From the NCBI GenBank assembly GCA_027083075.1, contig JALWQQ010000241.1, forward strand, positions 1 to 12,156: 12,156 bases of DNA. The letters are read 5' to 3'. Made by a program: the position numbers and the translations under genes. This document shows, one piece after another, positions 1 through 7,926 of the stretch; positions within the stretch are counted from its first letter, which is position 1; each line of letters opens with the position of its first letter. Source of the DNA: Campylobacteraceae bacterium (GTDB lineage Bacteria > Campylobacterota > Campylobacteria > Campylobacterales > Sulfurovaceae). The notes beneath the pieces were generated by a model, which was given only the letters and a program-made list of their open reading frames with translations, was not told the origin of the DNA and did not search any database.

Positions 1-91
1 TGCTGATATGATAGTTCAAAGAAATTTATATCATTTCTTTGATGATAAAGATTATTTTACATTAGCACAAGCCATTAAAAAAACAAATTAA
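1..91 (+). CDS. C-terminal end of an upstream gene, product unidentified
   Basis: An open frame enters from the left edge (first full codon at 2) and runs 29 codons to a TAA at 89-91. The visible tail ends in LAQAIKKTN, preceded by a short acidic and aromatic stretch (HFFDDKDYF). Such a helical tail is common at the end of GT-B glycosyltransferases, and the position just upstream of gmd in a polysaccharide cassette fits that, but too little is visible to name it. The stop lies 21 bases before the gmd start, so it is probably co-transcribed with gmd. That the frame is coding is likely; the family is a guess. Confidence 0.55.
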   Translation, partial: ADMIVQRNLYHFFDDKDYFTLAQAIKKTN

Positions 92-98
92 CTACAAA

Positions 99-104
99 AA
101 GGAG
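99..104 (+). promoter_or_regulatory. Ribosome binding site of gmd
   Basis: AAGGAG lies 8 bases before the ATG at 113. It is the clearest Shine-Dalgarno sequence in the polysaccharide cassette and fixes the gmd start. The two genes that follow gmd have much weaker sites and probably depend on translational coupling. Confidence 0.8.
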
Positions 105-112
105 AAAACTAA

Positions 113-1147
<1,035 letters not shown>

Positions 1148-1148
1148 A

Positions 1149-2030
1149 ATGAGTAAAAAAATTCTTATCACGAGTATAGATAGTTTTACTGGTAAGCATC
1201 TATCCGGTTATCTTGAACAATCCGGCTTTGATGTTTATGGGACATCTTTATTTGAAAGTGCAGAAAAAAAGCACCGCTGTGATATTACAAAAAAAAGTCG
1301 GATTGTAGATGTTTTAAAAAATGTAAAGCCGGATTATTTTATCCATTTATCCGGCATCTCTTTTGCCGCTCATGGAAAAGCACAAGATTTTTATATAGTC
1401 AATACCATTGGAACTACAAACATATTAGATGCATTCGTAGAGCTAAATCTTAAACCTCAAAAGATTATACTTGCTAGCAGTGCTACAGTATATGGAAATC
1501 AAGGGTTAGAGATATTGGATGAATCTTTATGTCCTAAACCCGCTAACCATTATGGCGCCAGTAAGTATGCCATGGAGTGTTTGAGTAGTAATTATTTTGA
1601 CAAGCTTCCTATTATTATCGCCCGTCCTTTTAACTATACCGGAATTGGACAAAAAGAGAATTTTTTGATTCCAAAGATTGTTGAGCATTTTAAAGAAAAA
1701 AAAGAGATTATAGAGCTTGGGAATTTAGATGTAAGTAGAGAGTTTAATGATGTGAATTTTGTTTGCGATGTCTATAAACGCCTTTTAGAATGCGATGCAA
1801 CATCGGAAGTAGTAAATATAGCTTCCGGAAGAGGCATAAAGCTACTTGATGTTATCGATATGATGAATGAAATAGCTGGCTACAAAATAGATGTTCAAGT
1901 AAATCCTGCATTTGTTAGAAAAAACGAGATAAAAAGTTTAACCGGATCACCAGAAAAACTTTTTAAATTGATAGGTGAAGTTAAACAATGCGATTTTAAA
2001 CAAACACTTAAAAAGATGCATGAAGCCTAA
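1149..2030 (+). CDS. rmd: NAD-dependent epimerase/dehydratase, probable GDP-4-keto-6-deoxy-D-mannose reductase (GDP-D-rhamnose synthesis)
   Basis: This 293-residue extended short-chain dehydrogenase lies directly after gmd. I take the ATG at 1149, one base after the gmd stop. An in-frame TTG at 1137 would only add four residues inside gmd. Motifs include ASSATVYG (109-116), the catalytic YGASK (Tyr135, Lys139), ARPFNYTGIGQ (158-168) and REFNDVNFVCDVY (197-209). The last two resemble the corresponding segments of GDP-6-deoxy-D-mannose reductases. The product would be GDP-D-rhamnose. Other 4-reductases or epimerases acting on the same keto-sugar, such as one giving GDP-6-deoxy-D-talose, cannot be excluded. 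The oddity is the dinucleotide-binding loop: where family members have GxxGxxG, this one reads SIDSFTG (9-15), so only the last glycine remains. The rest of the fold and the catalytic pair are intact, so I do not call it broken. It overlaps the next gene by 11 bases. Confidence 0.8.
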   Translation: MSKKILITSIDSFTGKHLSGYLEQSGFDVYGTSLFESAEKKHRCDITKKSRIVDVLKNVKPDYFIHLSGISFAAHGKAQDFYIVNTIGTTNILDAFVELNLKPQKIILASSATVYGNQGLEILDESLCPKPANHYGASKYAMECLSSNYFDKLPIIIARPFNYTGIGQKENFLIPKIVEHFKEKKEIIELGNLDVSREFNDVNFVCDVYKRLLECDATSEVVNIASGRGIKLLDVIDMMNEIAGYKIDVQVNPAFVRKNEIKSLTGSPEKLFKLIGEVKQCDFKQTLKKMHEA

Positions 2031-3147
2031 AATTGTTATAGATGGTATTCCATTATTGTCATCTTTTTTAACCGGAATAGGAAGATACACATATGAAATA
2101 TCTAAAGAGGTAAAAAAAACAAGTTCGTTTGATGTTAATTTTTATTATGGTTACTACTCCAAAAAACTCATAGAACCATCCAGTAAAACAAACTTAAAAA
2201 GTATAAAAACATTGGCATCCAAAAGCCCAATATTAAAAAAACTAGCAAGAAAGGCTTTGATGTTATATGGAAGATTCTTTTGCAAAGAGTATGATTTGTA
2301 TTGGGTGCCAAATTTTATTCCTTTAGATAGTATAAAAGCTAAAAAAGTAGTTACATCTATTCATGATTTTTCTTTTATACTTTATAAAGATTTGCATCCA
2401 AAAGAGAGAATTGAGTACTTTGAAAATAATTTTTTTAAAAATATTCTCAGAAGCGATTTGATTATTACCGGCTCGGAGTTTACTAAAAAAGAGATTTTAG
2501 ACAGACTTGATTTTAATGAAGAACAAGTTAAAGTTATCTATCACGGTATAGATCACAATTTATTTAAGGTTACTACTGATTTAAATGTTAATTTTGAACT
2601 ACCCAAAAAATTTATACTCTCTGTGGGAAGCATAGAGCCAAGAAAAAATCTCATAGGTCTTTTAAAAGCTTATAATAATTTAGATAATGAAATTAAAAAA
2701 CAGTATCATTTAGTATTAGCTGGTTTTAAGGGTTGGAATAATGATGAGATAATGAGACTTATAAACGCAAATAACAACTATATCCATTATTTAGGATATG
2801 TTTCAGATGAAGATTTAGTAAAAGTATATAACCATGCGTCGCTTTTTGTATACCCATCTTTTTATGAGGGGTTTGGCATACCACCTCTTGAAGCTATGGC
2901 GTGCGGTACACCTGTTGTCACGTCGAACGTATCCTCGCTTCCGGAGGTTGGTGGAGATGCCGTGCTTTATTGCGATCCGTACGATATCGAAGATATTGCA
3001 AAACAAATAAAAACGGTTCTTGACGATAAGGTATTACAAGAAAAGATGATGCAAAAAGGCTTAGAGAGAGCAAAACGGTTTACCTGGGAAAAGGCGGCAC
3101 AAGACCATCTTACTCTTTTCCGATCTCTCATAGACTCAGGCAAATGA
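2020..3147 (+). CDS. GT4-family (GT-B fold) glycosyltransferase, WbpY/MtfB-like
   Basis: This 375-residue cytoplasmic or membrane-associated transferase should add a sugar from a nucleotide donor, here plausibly GDP-mannose or GDP-D-rhamnose, to a growing polysaccharide. I chose the ATG at 2020, inside the end of rmd, because it gives the usual family start KIVIDGIPL...GIGRYTYE. An upstream GTG at 1975 would add 15 unrelated residues. No good ribosome binding site precedes it, so coupling to rmd is likely. Typical features are HGID (175-178), the donor-site loop [10 protein letters not shown] (201-210) with Arg208 and Lys209, and the E-x7-E motif EGFGIPPLE (Glu283, Glu291) followed by AMACGTPVV. 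The first 80% of the gene is very AT-rich, and the last 260-320 bases switch to the higher-GC style of the downstream DNA, suggesting a recombinant gene. Family is sure; the exact linkage is not known. Confidence 0.87.
   Translation: MKPKIVIDGIPLLSSFLTGIGRYTYEISKEVKKTSSFDVNFYYGYYSKKLIEPSSKTNLKSIKTLASKSPILKKLARKALMLYGRFFCKEYDLYWVPNFIPLDSIKAKKVVTSIHDFSFILYKDLHPKERIEYFENNFFKNILRSDLIITGSEFTKKEILDRLDFNEEQVKVIYHGIDHNLFKVTTDLNVNFELPKKFILSVGSIEPRKNLIGLLKAYNNLDNEIKKQYHLVLAGFKGWNNDEIMRLINANNNYIHYLGYVSDEDLVKVYNHASLFVYPSFYEGFGIPPLEAMACGTPVVTSNVSSLPEVGGDAVLYCDPYDIEDIAKQIKTVLDDKVLQEKMMQKGLERAKRFTWEKAAQDHLTLFRSLIDSGK
2830..2890. other. Sharp base-composition boundary inside a glycosyltransferase gene
   Basis: Hand counts of G+C in successive 60-base blocks are 19 (2701-2760), 15 (2761-2820), 22 (2821-2880), 33 (2881-2940) and 30 (2941-3000). 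Codon choice changes at the same place: AT-ending codons and AGA give way to TCG, CCG, GTC, ACG and GAT-ATC-GAA runs as seen downstream. The reading frame is unbroken. The likely reading is the edge of an acquired AT-rich cassette, joined by recombination over the conserved C-terminal half of a GT4 gene. One later block (3001-3060) dips to 19, so the switch is clear but not perfectly uniform. Confidence 0.6.
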
Positions 3148-3196
3148 AACGGCGCGCACTATACAATGCTATATCGATAATCTAAGCGATACGAAC

Positions 3197-4342
3197 GTGA
3201 AAAAAACAACAAAGCGCATCAAAGTCTTAGAGTGTAGCAAATATTACTATCCTGTTCGCGGCGGTATAGAGCAGGTTGTCAAGGACATAACCGAGGGGCT
3301 AAATGAGCGTGGGATTCATACCGATGTACTCTCATACAATGACGCTCCCGTTACGGAAACGACACGCTTCGATTCTTACACTGTCTATCGATGTGCGACC
3401 TACGGCACACTACTCTCGATGCCCCTATCACCACGATATCTTTATACCTTTTGCAAGATAGCAAAAGCGTATGACATCATTCATCTGCACCACCCCAATC
3501 CCTTGCTCTTTTTAGCACTCTTGTTATCACGCCCTAAAGCAAAAACGATCATCCATTGGCACGCAGATATCACACGCCAAAAAAAGACTCTTACACTATT
3601 TTTACCGCTGCAAAAATATGTACTAAATCGCGCCGACACTATTGTCGCTACCTCCGAAAACTATGCGAAACACTCTGAGCACCTCGGGCACTACAAATCC
3701 AAAATTAAAATCATTCCGATCGGCATAGAGGAGAAGGAGTACCGAAGCAACAAGGCGGAAGTAGAGGCGATCAGGCAAAAATACAGCAACAAAAAGATCG
3801 TATTTACTATCGGCAGGTTAGTGGATTACAAAGGCTTTGAGGTGCTTGTAGATGCAGCGTGCTATCTGGATGATGATTATATCGTTTTGATCGCGGGCGA
3901 CGGATACAATAGAGATACCTTACAAAAACGTATCGAAGAGAAAAAGCTCTCGTCGAAAGTAGTTTTACTTGGCAAGATCAGTCATAACGAGAAGTGTAAT
4001 TACCTTGACGCTTCTCGGATTTTCGTACTTCCTTCACTCAATAAAGCCGAGGCGTTCGGGGTTGTACTGCTTGAGGCGATGCGTTTTGCCAAACCGATCA
4101 TTACGACACGAATTGTCGAATCGGGCATGAGCATGGTAAACAGACACGAAGAGACAGGCTTGCAGGTTGAGGCGGGATCGCCGGAAAAGCTTGCGGAAGC
4201 GATCCGCAAACTTTCGGAGGGGGACGGGTATCGACGCTATTGTAAGAATGCATACAAACGCTTCAAGCGTTACTTTCAAAAAAAGAGCATGATCAACGCG
4301 GTAGTAAAACTGATCGAAAACCTATACACACCTTCGACCTAA
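3197..4342 (+). CDS. GT4-family glycosyltransferase, WbpZ/WbaZ-like
   Basis: This 381-residue GT-B glycosyltransferase carries the N-terminal acceptor-domain signature KYYYPVRGGIEQVV (15-28), common in mannosyl-, rhamnosyl- and N-acetylglucosaminyl-type GT4 enzymes. It also has IHLHHPNP (95-102), the donor loop TIGRLVDYKGFE (204-215), AGDG (233-236) and an E-x7-E motif with Glu285 and Glu293 followed by AMRFAKPII. The start is the GTG at 3197: it is the only usable start codon between the in-frame stop at 3131-3133 and the conserved N-terminus, though its Shine-Dalgarno sequence is weak. A 49-base gap separates it from the preceding glycosyltransferase, so it is probably in the same transcript. 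Its composition matches the chromosomal flank, not the AT-rich cassette. Its stop overlaps the convergent phosphomannomutase gene by four bases. Acceptor and donor are unknown; GDP-D-rhamnose is an inference from gmd and rmd. Confidence 0.87.
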   Translation: MKKTTKRIKVLECSKYYYPVRGGIEQVVKDITEGLNERGIHTDVLSYNDAPVTETTRFDSYTVYRCATYGTLLSMPLSPRYLYTFCKIAKAYDIIHLHHPNPLLFLALLLSRPKAKTIIHWHADITRQKKTLTLFLPLQKYVLNRADTIVATSENYAKHSEHLGHYKSKIKIIPIGIEEKEYRSNKAEVEAIRQKYSNKKIVFTIGRLVDYKGFEVLVDAACYLDDDYIVLIAGDGYNRDTLQKRIEEKKLSSKVVLLGKISHNEKCNYLDASRIFVLPSLNKAEAFGVVLLEAMRFAKPIITTRIVESGMSMVNRHEETGLQVEAGSPEKLAEAIRKLSEGDGYRRYCKNAYKRFKRYFQKKSMINAVVKLIENLYTPST

Positions 4343-5700
4343 CCTAATAAAGATAGCAATTTTTCTTGATAATATAGCGCACTCTCTTTGTCCGTTGCCT
4401 CAAAGCGCGTAACAAGTTTTGGGGTTGTATTGGAAGCGCGCACCAGCCCCCATCCCTTATCGAAAACGACACGTACGCCGTCAACCGTGATGAGCTCCTT
4501 GATGTGCGGAAAATCTTCGGGAGGGTTTACAAGCCTCTCTTTGAGTGCTTCGATCTGCCCGAACTTCGCCTCTTCACTAGTCTCGATAGTAATCTCGTCC
4601 GTAGCGAACAGTTGCGGTAGGCTCTCGTAAGCTGCATCGAAGTCAAACCCTTTGTCGATAAGCTCCAGTGCCCTCAGGGTAGCATAGATCGCATCGTCAA
4701 ACCCGAAATATCGATCGTTAAAAAAGAGATGACCGCTTACCTCTGCCGCCATAGAGGCATTGGTCTGGGCAATCTTTACTTTTAGATTGCTGTGTCCCGT
4801 TTTGTGCATGATCGCCTGACCGTACCCGTTGATCGTATCGTACATGATCTGGGAGCACTTCACCTCGCCAACAACAATGGGGTTGTCGATAAAACGAGAA
4901 AAAAATATCGCCAATATATCGCCCTTAAAATTGTATTTTCGAGACAAGACGGCGATACGATCACCATCGCCGTCATAGGCAAACCCCAAGTCGTAGCGAC
5001 CGCTTTTGAGAGCCTCTCTTAAGTCGAAAAGATTCTCTTCGATGCTTGGATCGGGGTGGTGATTGGGGAAATGACCGTCGGGTTCTTCATATAAGATATG
5101 ATGCTCCACGCCGAGTCCCTCCAATATCTCGCGTAGCACCGCTCCGACCGCTCCGTTGCCGCAGTCAAACACAAAGCGTTTCCCTTCGAGTTTAAGATCC
5201 CTGAAGCGTTCGATCATATCTGCAATATAAGCCTCTTTTGCCGCGATGCGAATCGTGCGGGGATCATCCTCTATATGCAAGCTTGAAGAGAGTACCTCTT
5301 TACCCAGGGCATAAATATCTTCACCGAAAAAAGGCGCTCTGTCAATCGTCATCTTAAATCCGTTATACTCGGGGGGATTGTGCGATCCGGTGATCATAAC
5401 GGAAGCACACAGTGTTTTTCCATCATGGGCAATGTAGTTTGAAAAGTAGTTTACCGGTGTCGGCACAAGTCCCATATCGAGAACCTCAAGGCTCGCCTGA
5501 TGAATACCGGAGCTTAGCCACGCTTTCAATTGCGGCGAATGCACCCTTGCGTCATACCCGACACCGATATATGCGGCATCCGGCACGCGTTTTTTCACCT
5601 CAAGTGCAAAGTAGTACCCTATCCTCTTTACCGTTGCTTCGTTGAGCTCTTTGTCAAATATGCCGCGGATGTCGTACTCGCGGAAGATAGACATTGCCAT
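4339..5700 (-). CDS. manB: Phosphomannomutase / phosphoglucomutase
   Basis: This 453-residue enzyme of the alpha-D-phosphohexomutase superfamily interconverts hexose-6-phosphate and hexose-1-phosphate in the cytoplasm, supplying mannose-1-phosphate for GDP-mannose and probably glucose-1-phosphate too. All four active-site loops are visible: the phosphoserine loop TGSHNPP (104-110, Ser106), the metal-binding DGDGDR (243-248), the sugar-recognition loop AEVSGHLFF (319-327) and the phosphate-binding RASNTTP (421-427). FREYDIRGIF at the N-terminus is the usual family start. Length is normal for the bacterial PMM/PGM group. The ATG at 5700 is preceded by AAAGGA (5707-5712) at six bases; a second ATG two codons later is less well placed. 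It converges on the second glycosyltransferase and would feed the GDP-sugar pathway begun by gmd. The matching guanylyltransferase is not in the window. Dual specificity is usual for this group but not proven here. Confidence 0.94.
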   Translation of the reverse strand: MAMSIFREYDIRGIFDKELNEATVKRIGYYFALEVKKRVPDAAYIGVGYDARVHSPQLKAWLSSGIHQASLEVLDMGLVPTPVNYFSNYIAHDGKTLCASVMITGSHNPPEYNGFKMTIDRAPFFGEDIYALGKEVLSSSLHIEDDPRTIRIAAKEAYIADMIERFRDLKLEGKRFVFDCGNGAVGAVLREILEGLGVEHHILYEEPDGHFPNHHPDPSIEENLFDLREALKSGRYDLGFAYDGDGDRIAVLSRKYNFKGDILAIFFSRFIDNPIVVGEVKCSQIMYDTINGYGQAIMHKTGHSNLKVKIAQTNASMAAEVSGHLFFNDRYFGFDDAIYATLRALELIDKGFDFDAAYESLPQLFATDEITIETSEEAKFGQIEALKERLVNPPEDFPHIKELITVDGVRVVFDKGWGLVRASNTTPKLVTRFEATDKESALYYQEKLLSLLG

Positions 5701-5706
5701 ACCGAT

Positions 5707-5743
5707 TCCTTTAACCTACCTCATATAAAATGCATTTATTGTA
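5707..5743 (-). promoter_or_regulatory. Probable promoter and ribosome binding site of manB
   Basis: Read on the minus strand, a T-run precedes a -10-like TACAAT (5743 to 5738), about 38 bases before the ATG. It is followed by AAAGGA (5712 to 5707). A T-rich tract without a clear -35 hexamer is common for housekeeping promoters in Campylobacterota. The 75-base gap after the DUF535 stop would suit an internal promoter, but read-through from DUF535 is also possible. Confidence 0.4.
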
Positions 5744-5775
5744 CAAAAAAGCGCGTTGTGTTTGCCTGAAACCAC

Positions 5776-6723
5776 CTATCGACCGCAAAAAGGATCGTTT
5801 TTTACCCGAGATAAAATCTCCTCTAACAAAGCATAGCGCCTCCTATACATAGCGCGCTTTTTGCTTTTGATCGATTCGATATCTTTCAGTTTGACATGCA
5901 AAGGCAATCGAAACCAACCGTCACGATCCTTTGTAGCACCAAATTCGCGATAAAACGCATCATAATCGAAATTGATATCGTGACGTATCGGAATATGAAT
6001 CAAATGTTTTTTTCGATGTGCCTGAATATCATTGCCGGCACAGTAGATCGCACTACATTGCCAACGTTGCATTAGCGCCTGAAAGAGGTAGACGATAAAA
6101 GACTTTGGACGTAGCCCATGTAAGCGTTTTTGCGTCTTTTTGCCGGCATCCTCCACCATCGTTTTGCTATCGGGGCGATATCCTTGGACGCAACCGATAT
6201 ATGCTATCGTCTCCCCCTCTTCACCCTCTTCAAGCGAAAAAGCCAATCTTACGATGGGTTCGCCACCGAAAGCGGGCAGCTCCAGCGAAAGAACGAATTC
6301 CCCCTCTTTTCTAAAGCGATCGCTATAACCCAGCGAAATATGCAGCTCGCAATCGTCATCCAAACGATACTGCAGCAGACCGGCTCTTCGATGGTGCAAA
6401 ACCTCTTCATACAATCGGGGCTCAACGGCACGCATAAGGCGGTACGAATCAAGAATCACCTTCACCTTTCGCATTTGATGCCACCTGATGGAAAGATAAG
6501 GTCTAAAGGGTTTTATATAGAGACGCGGACGATGACAAAAAATCTCTTGCATCTGCGGACTCTCGAGCAGGTCAAACCACTTCAATGCAAAAAAGGGGTG
6601 CAGTGTAACATTAAGCAAGATCTTAATCTCTTGTCTTTTGCGATATCCGCTATCGAAATCGGCATATCCTTCGGATGCCAAGTGCCACGCTTTTCGGTGT
6701 AGACCAAGTAACGATGTCGCCAC
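5776..6723 (-). CDS. DUF535 / VirK-YbjX family protein
   Basis: This 315-residue protein has no signal peptide or membrane segment and looks cytoplasmic. It matches my recollection of the DUF535 family, which includes E. coli YbjX and VirK. The visible family-like pieces are an N-terminal HPFFALKWFDLLESP segment (42-56), a central beta-rich region (115-180), a helix at 209-220 (FIVYLFQALMQR), and the C-terminal run NFDYDAFYREFG (251-262) with FRLP (271-274). The end is strongly basic (SKKRAMYRRRY). VirK-type proteins have been linked to virulence, antimicrobial-peptide resistance and outer-membrane or LPS-related traits, but the biochemical role is unknown. The start is GTG at 6723, supported by AAAGG (6734 to 6730) six bases upstream. 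It lies 75 bases before manB on the same strand, so a short operon is possible. Family call is good; function is not known. Confidence 0.78.
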   Translation of the reverse strand: MATSLLGLHRKAWHLASEGYADFDSGYRKRQEIKILLNVTLHPFFALKWFDLLESPQMQEIFCHRPRLYIKPFRPYLSIRWHQMRKVKVILDSYRLMRAVEPRLYEEVLHHRRAGLLQYRLDDDCELHISLGYSDRFRKEGEFVLSLELPAFGGEPIVRLAFSLEEGEEGETIAYIGCVQGYRPDSKTMVEDAGKKTQKRLHGLRPKSFIVYLFQALMQRWQCSAIYCAGNDIQAHRKKHLIHIPIRHDINFDYDAFYREFGATKDRDGWFRLPLHVKLKDIESIKSKKRAMYRRRYALLEEILSRVKNDPFCGR

Positions 6724-6795
6724 GCAAAGCCTTTAGATTAATAGAATAGATGTAAAATAATACCTACAAATAGCAAAAGATAAGTTGGCAAAAAC
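6724..6795. promoter_or_regulatory. Divergent intergenic region with probable promoters for DUF535 and CAP-lipoprotein genes
   Basis: This 72-base AT-rich gap separates two divergent GTG-started genes, so both promoters should lie here. On the minus strand a -10-like TATTAT occurs at 6762 to 6757, followed by AAAGG (6734 to 6730). On the plus strand TAAAAT at 6753-6758 is the best -10 candidate. The two overlap, which would make the promoters mutually exclusive if both are real. Neither has a good -35 hexamer, so this is inferred mostly from gene arrangement. Confidence 0.35.
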
Positions 6796-7926
6796 GTGCG
6801 ATACATTATTGGATTTCTATTGTGTCTGCTCTTTGGTGCGTGCCACCATATACCGATCGATACGGCAGTCGATTCGGCAAAAACCACCGAAGAGAAAAAA
6901 CCGACCGAAACAAACCCGCACTATCGATACCGTCTTTGCATCCCTATCATTACAAACCCAAAGGAGTTTCGATGCACACAAAAAAGGTGCAAAAACGACG
7001 AGATAACCATCGCAACCGTACGCACAAAGCGGCTCTGCTCCCAATACGGTACTTACTGGCTACACACACTCCACGCCCCCTCCGACCCGATCAAACGACG
7101 CGATCAACGCCAAGCCTTCGAATACCTCAACACGATACGCAAGGCTTGCGGTTTGCACCCCTTGCGCTTCGATGCCAAACTTGCCAAGGCGGCTCTTTAC
7201 CACCAACTCTACATCCAAGATATTATCGATCGCAAAAAACGCTACTTTACCCATTATGAAGACAAACGCAAATATCCGAGTCGTTACTATACCGGACTGC
7301 TACCTTGGCATCGCGCAAAACGCTTTGGCTATATGCGCAAGCGTGCAGCATGGGTCACCGAGGTGCTAACTTTCGAAGAGAACGCCCCGAAAGACTCCAT
7401 CCGCAAGCTTCTTACCGCCATCTATCATCGTATGGCACTACTACGACTCGATGCTTACGATGCGGCGACCGCCTCCGATCGCTACACGCGCCGCATCCAC
7501 CCTCATCTTATCGCCAACAGTTTGGATAAATCGCGCTTCTTTAAAGCCCTCTCGCCAAAAATCGTCGTCTACCCCTTTGACGGTCAACATGATGTACAGT
7601 GCAGCTTTTACGCCGAGACGCCCGATCCGATACCCGATATCGAAAAACCGTCGGGCAATCCCGTTTCGATCATCTTTAACGACTACTATATACCCTACCC
7701 GACCCTCGTTGACTTCAAACTCTATGATGCAAAGAGCGGTATAGTAGTGCCTGCTGCCAAACTACTCGGTGCCGACAACGATCCGAACAAAAAGCTCAAA
7801 CCCTACGAGTTTGCCCTCTTCCCCGCAAAACCGCTACGACACCACAGAAAATATACTGCAGTCGTACACTATCTATCGGATGGATTTCACATCAAAGAGA
7901 AACGGTGGTCTTTCAGGACTCGCTGA
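6796..7926 (+). CDS. CAP (SCP/PR-1-like) domain lipoprotein
   Basis: The 376-residue product begins with a short hydrophobic signal ending in LFGAC (Cys16), a lipobox with a less usual Phe at -3, so it is probably a membrane-anchored lipoprotein facing the periplasm or cell surface. A CAP/SCP domain spans roughly 105-245: AFEYLNTIRKACGLHPLRFD (107-126) is the usual opening helix, with His136, FTH (151-153), Glu189 and IYHRMALL (209-216, His211) at the expected cavity positions. The C-terminal part, from VVYPFDGQHDV (257-267) through PDPIP and NPVSIIF, looks like an Ig-like beta domain. Four cysteines (48, 60, 65, 81) between signal and CAP domain could form disulfides. The start is GTG, the only start available after the in-frame stop at 6781. 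The function of bacterial CAP lipoproteins is mostly unknown; surface-glycan or peptide binding is speculation. Confidence 0.75.
   Translation: MRYIIGFLLCLLFGACHHIPIDTAVDSAKTTEEKKPTETNPHYRYRLCIPIITNPKEFRCTQKRCKNDEITIATVRTKRLCSQYGTYWLHTLHAPSDPIKRRDQRQAFEYLNTIRKACGLHPLRFDAKLAKAALYHQLYIQDIIDRKKRYFTHYEDKRKYPSRYYTGLLPWHRAKRFGYMRKRAAWVTEVLTFEENAPKDSIRKLLTAIYHRMALLRLDAYDAATASDRYTRRIHPHLIANSLDKSRFFKALSPKIVVYPFDGQHDVQCSFYAETPDPIPDIEKPSGNPVSIIFNDYYIPYPTLVDFKLYDAKSGIVVPAAKLLGADNDPNKKLKPYEFALFPAKPLRHHRKYTAVVHYLSDGFHIKEKRWSFRTR

Noticed and set aside
1975..2019. GTG at 1975 as the start of the first glycosyltransferase
   Set aside because: The extra 15 residues are simply rmd sequence in another frame; the conserved GT-B N-terminus begins at the ATG at 2020.
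4339..4350. Repeated CCTAA as a direct repeat or attachment site
   Set aside because: Two copies of five bases in the overlapping stop codons is too short to mean anything, and no integrase or matching copy is nearby.
6130..6702. 190-codon open frame on the + strand opposite DUF535
   Set aside because: It is antisense to a gene with a good family match, ribosome binding site and start; its protein shows no recognisable motif or domain pattern, so it is a shadow.
6796..7926. CAP lipoprotein gene as a pseudogene because of its GTG start and weak lipobox
   Set aside because: The frame is intact over 376 codons and both domains are complete; GTG starts are common among its neighbours.
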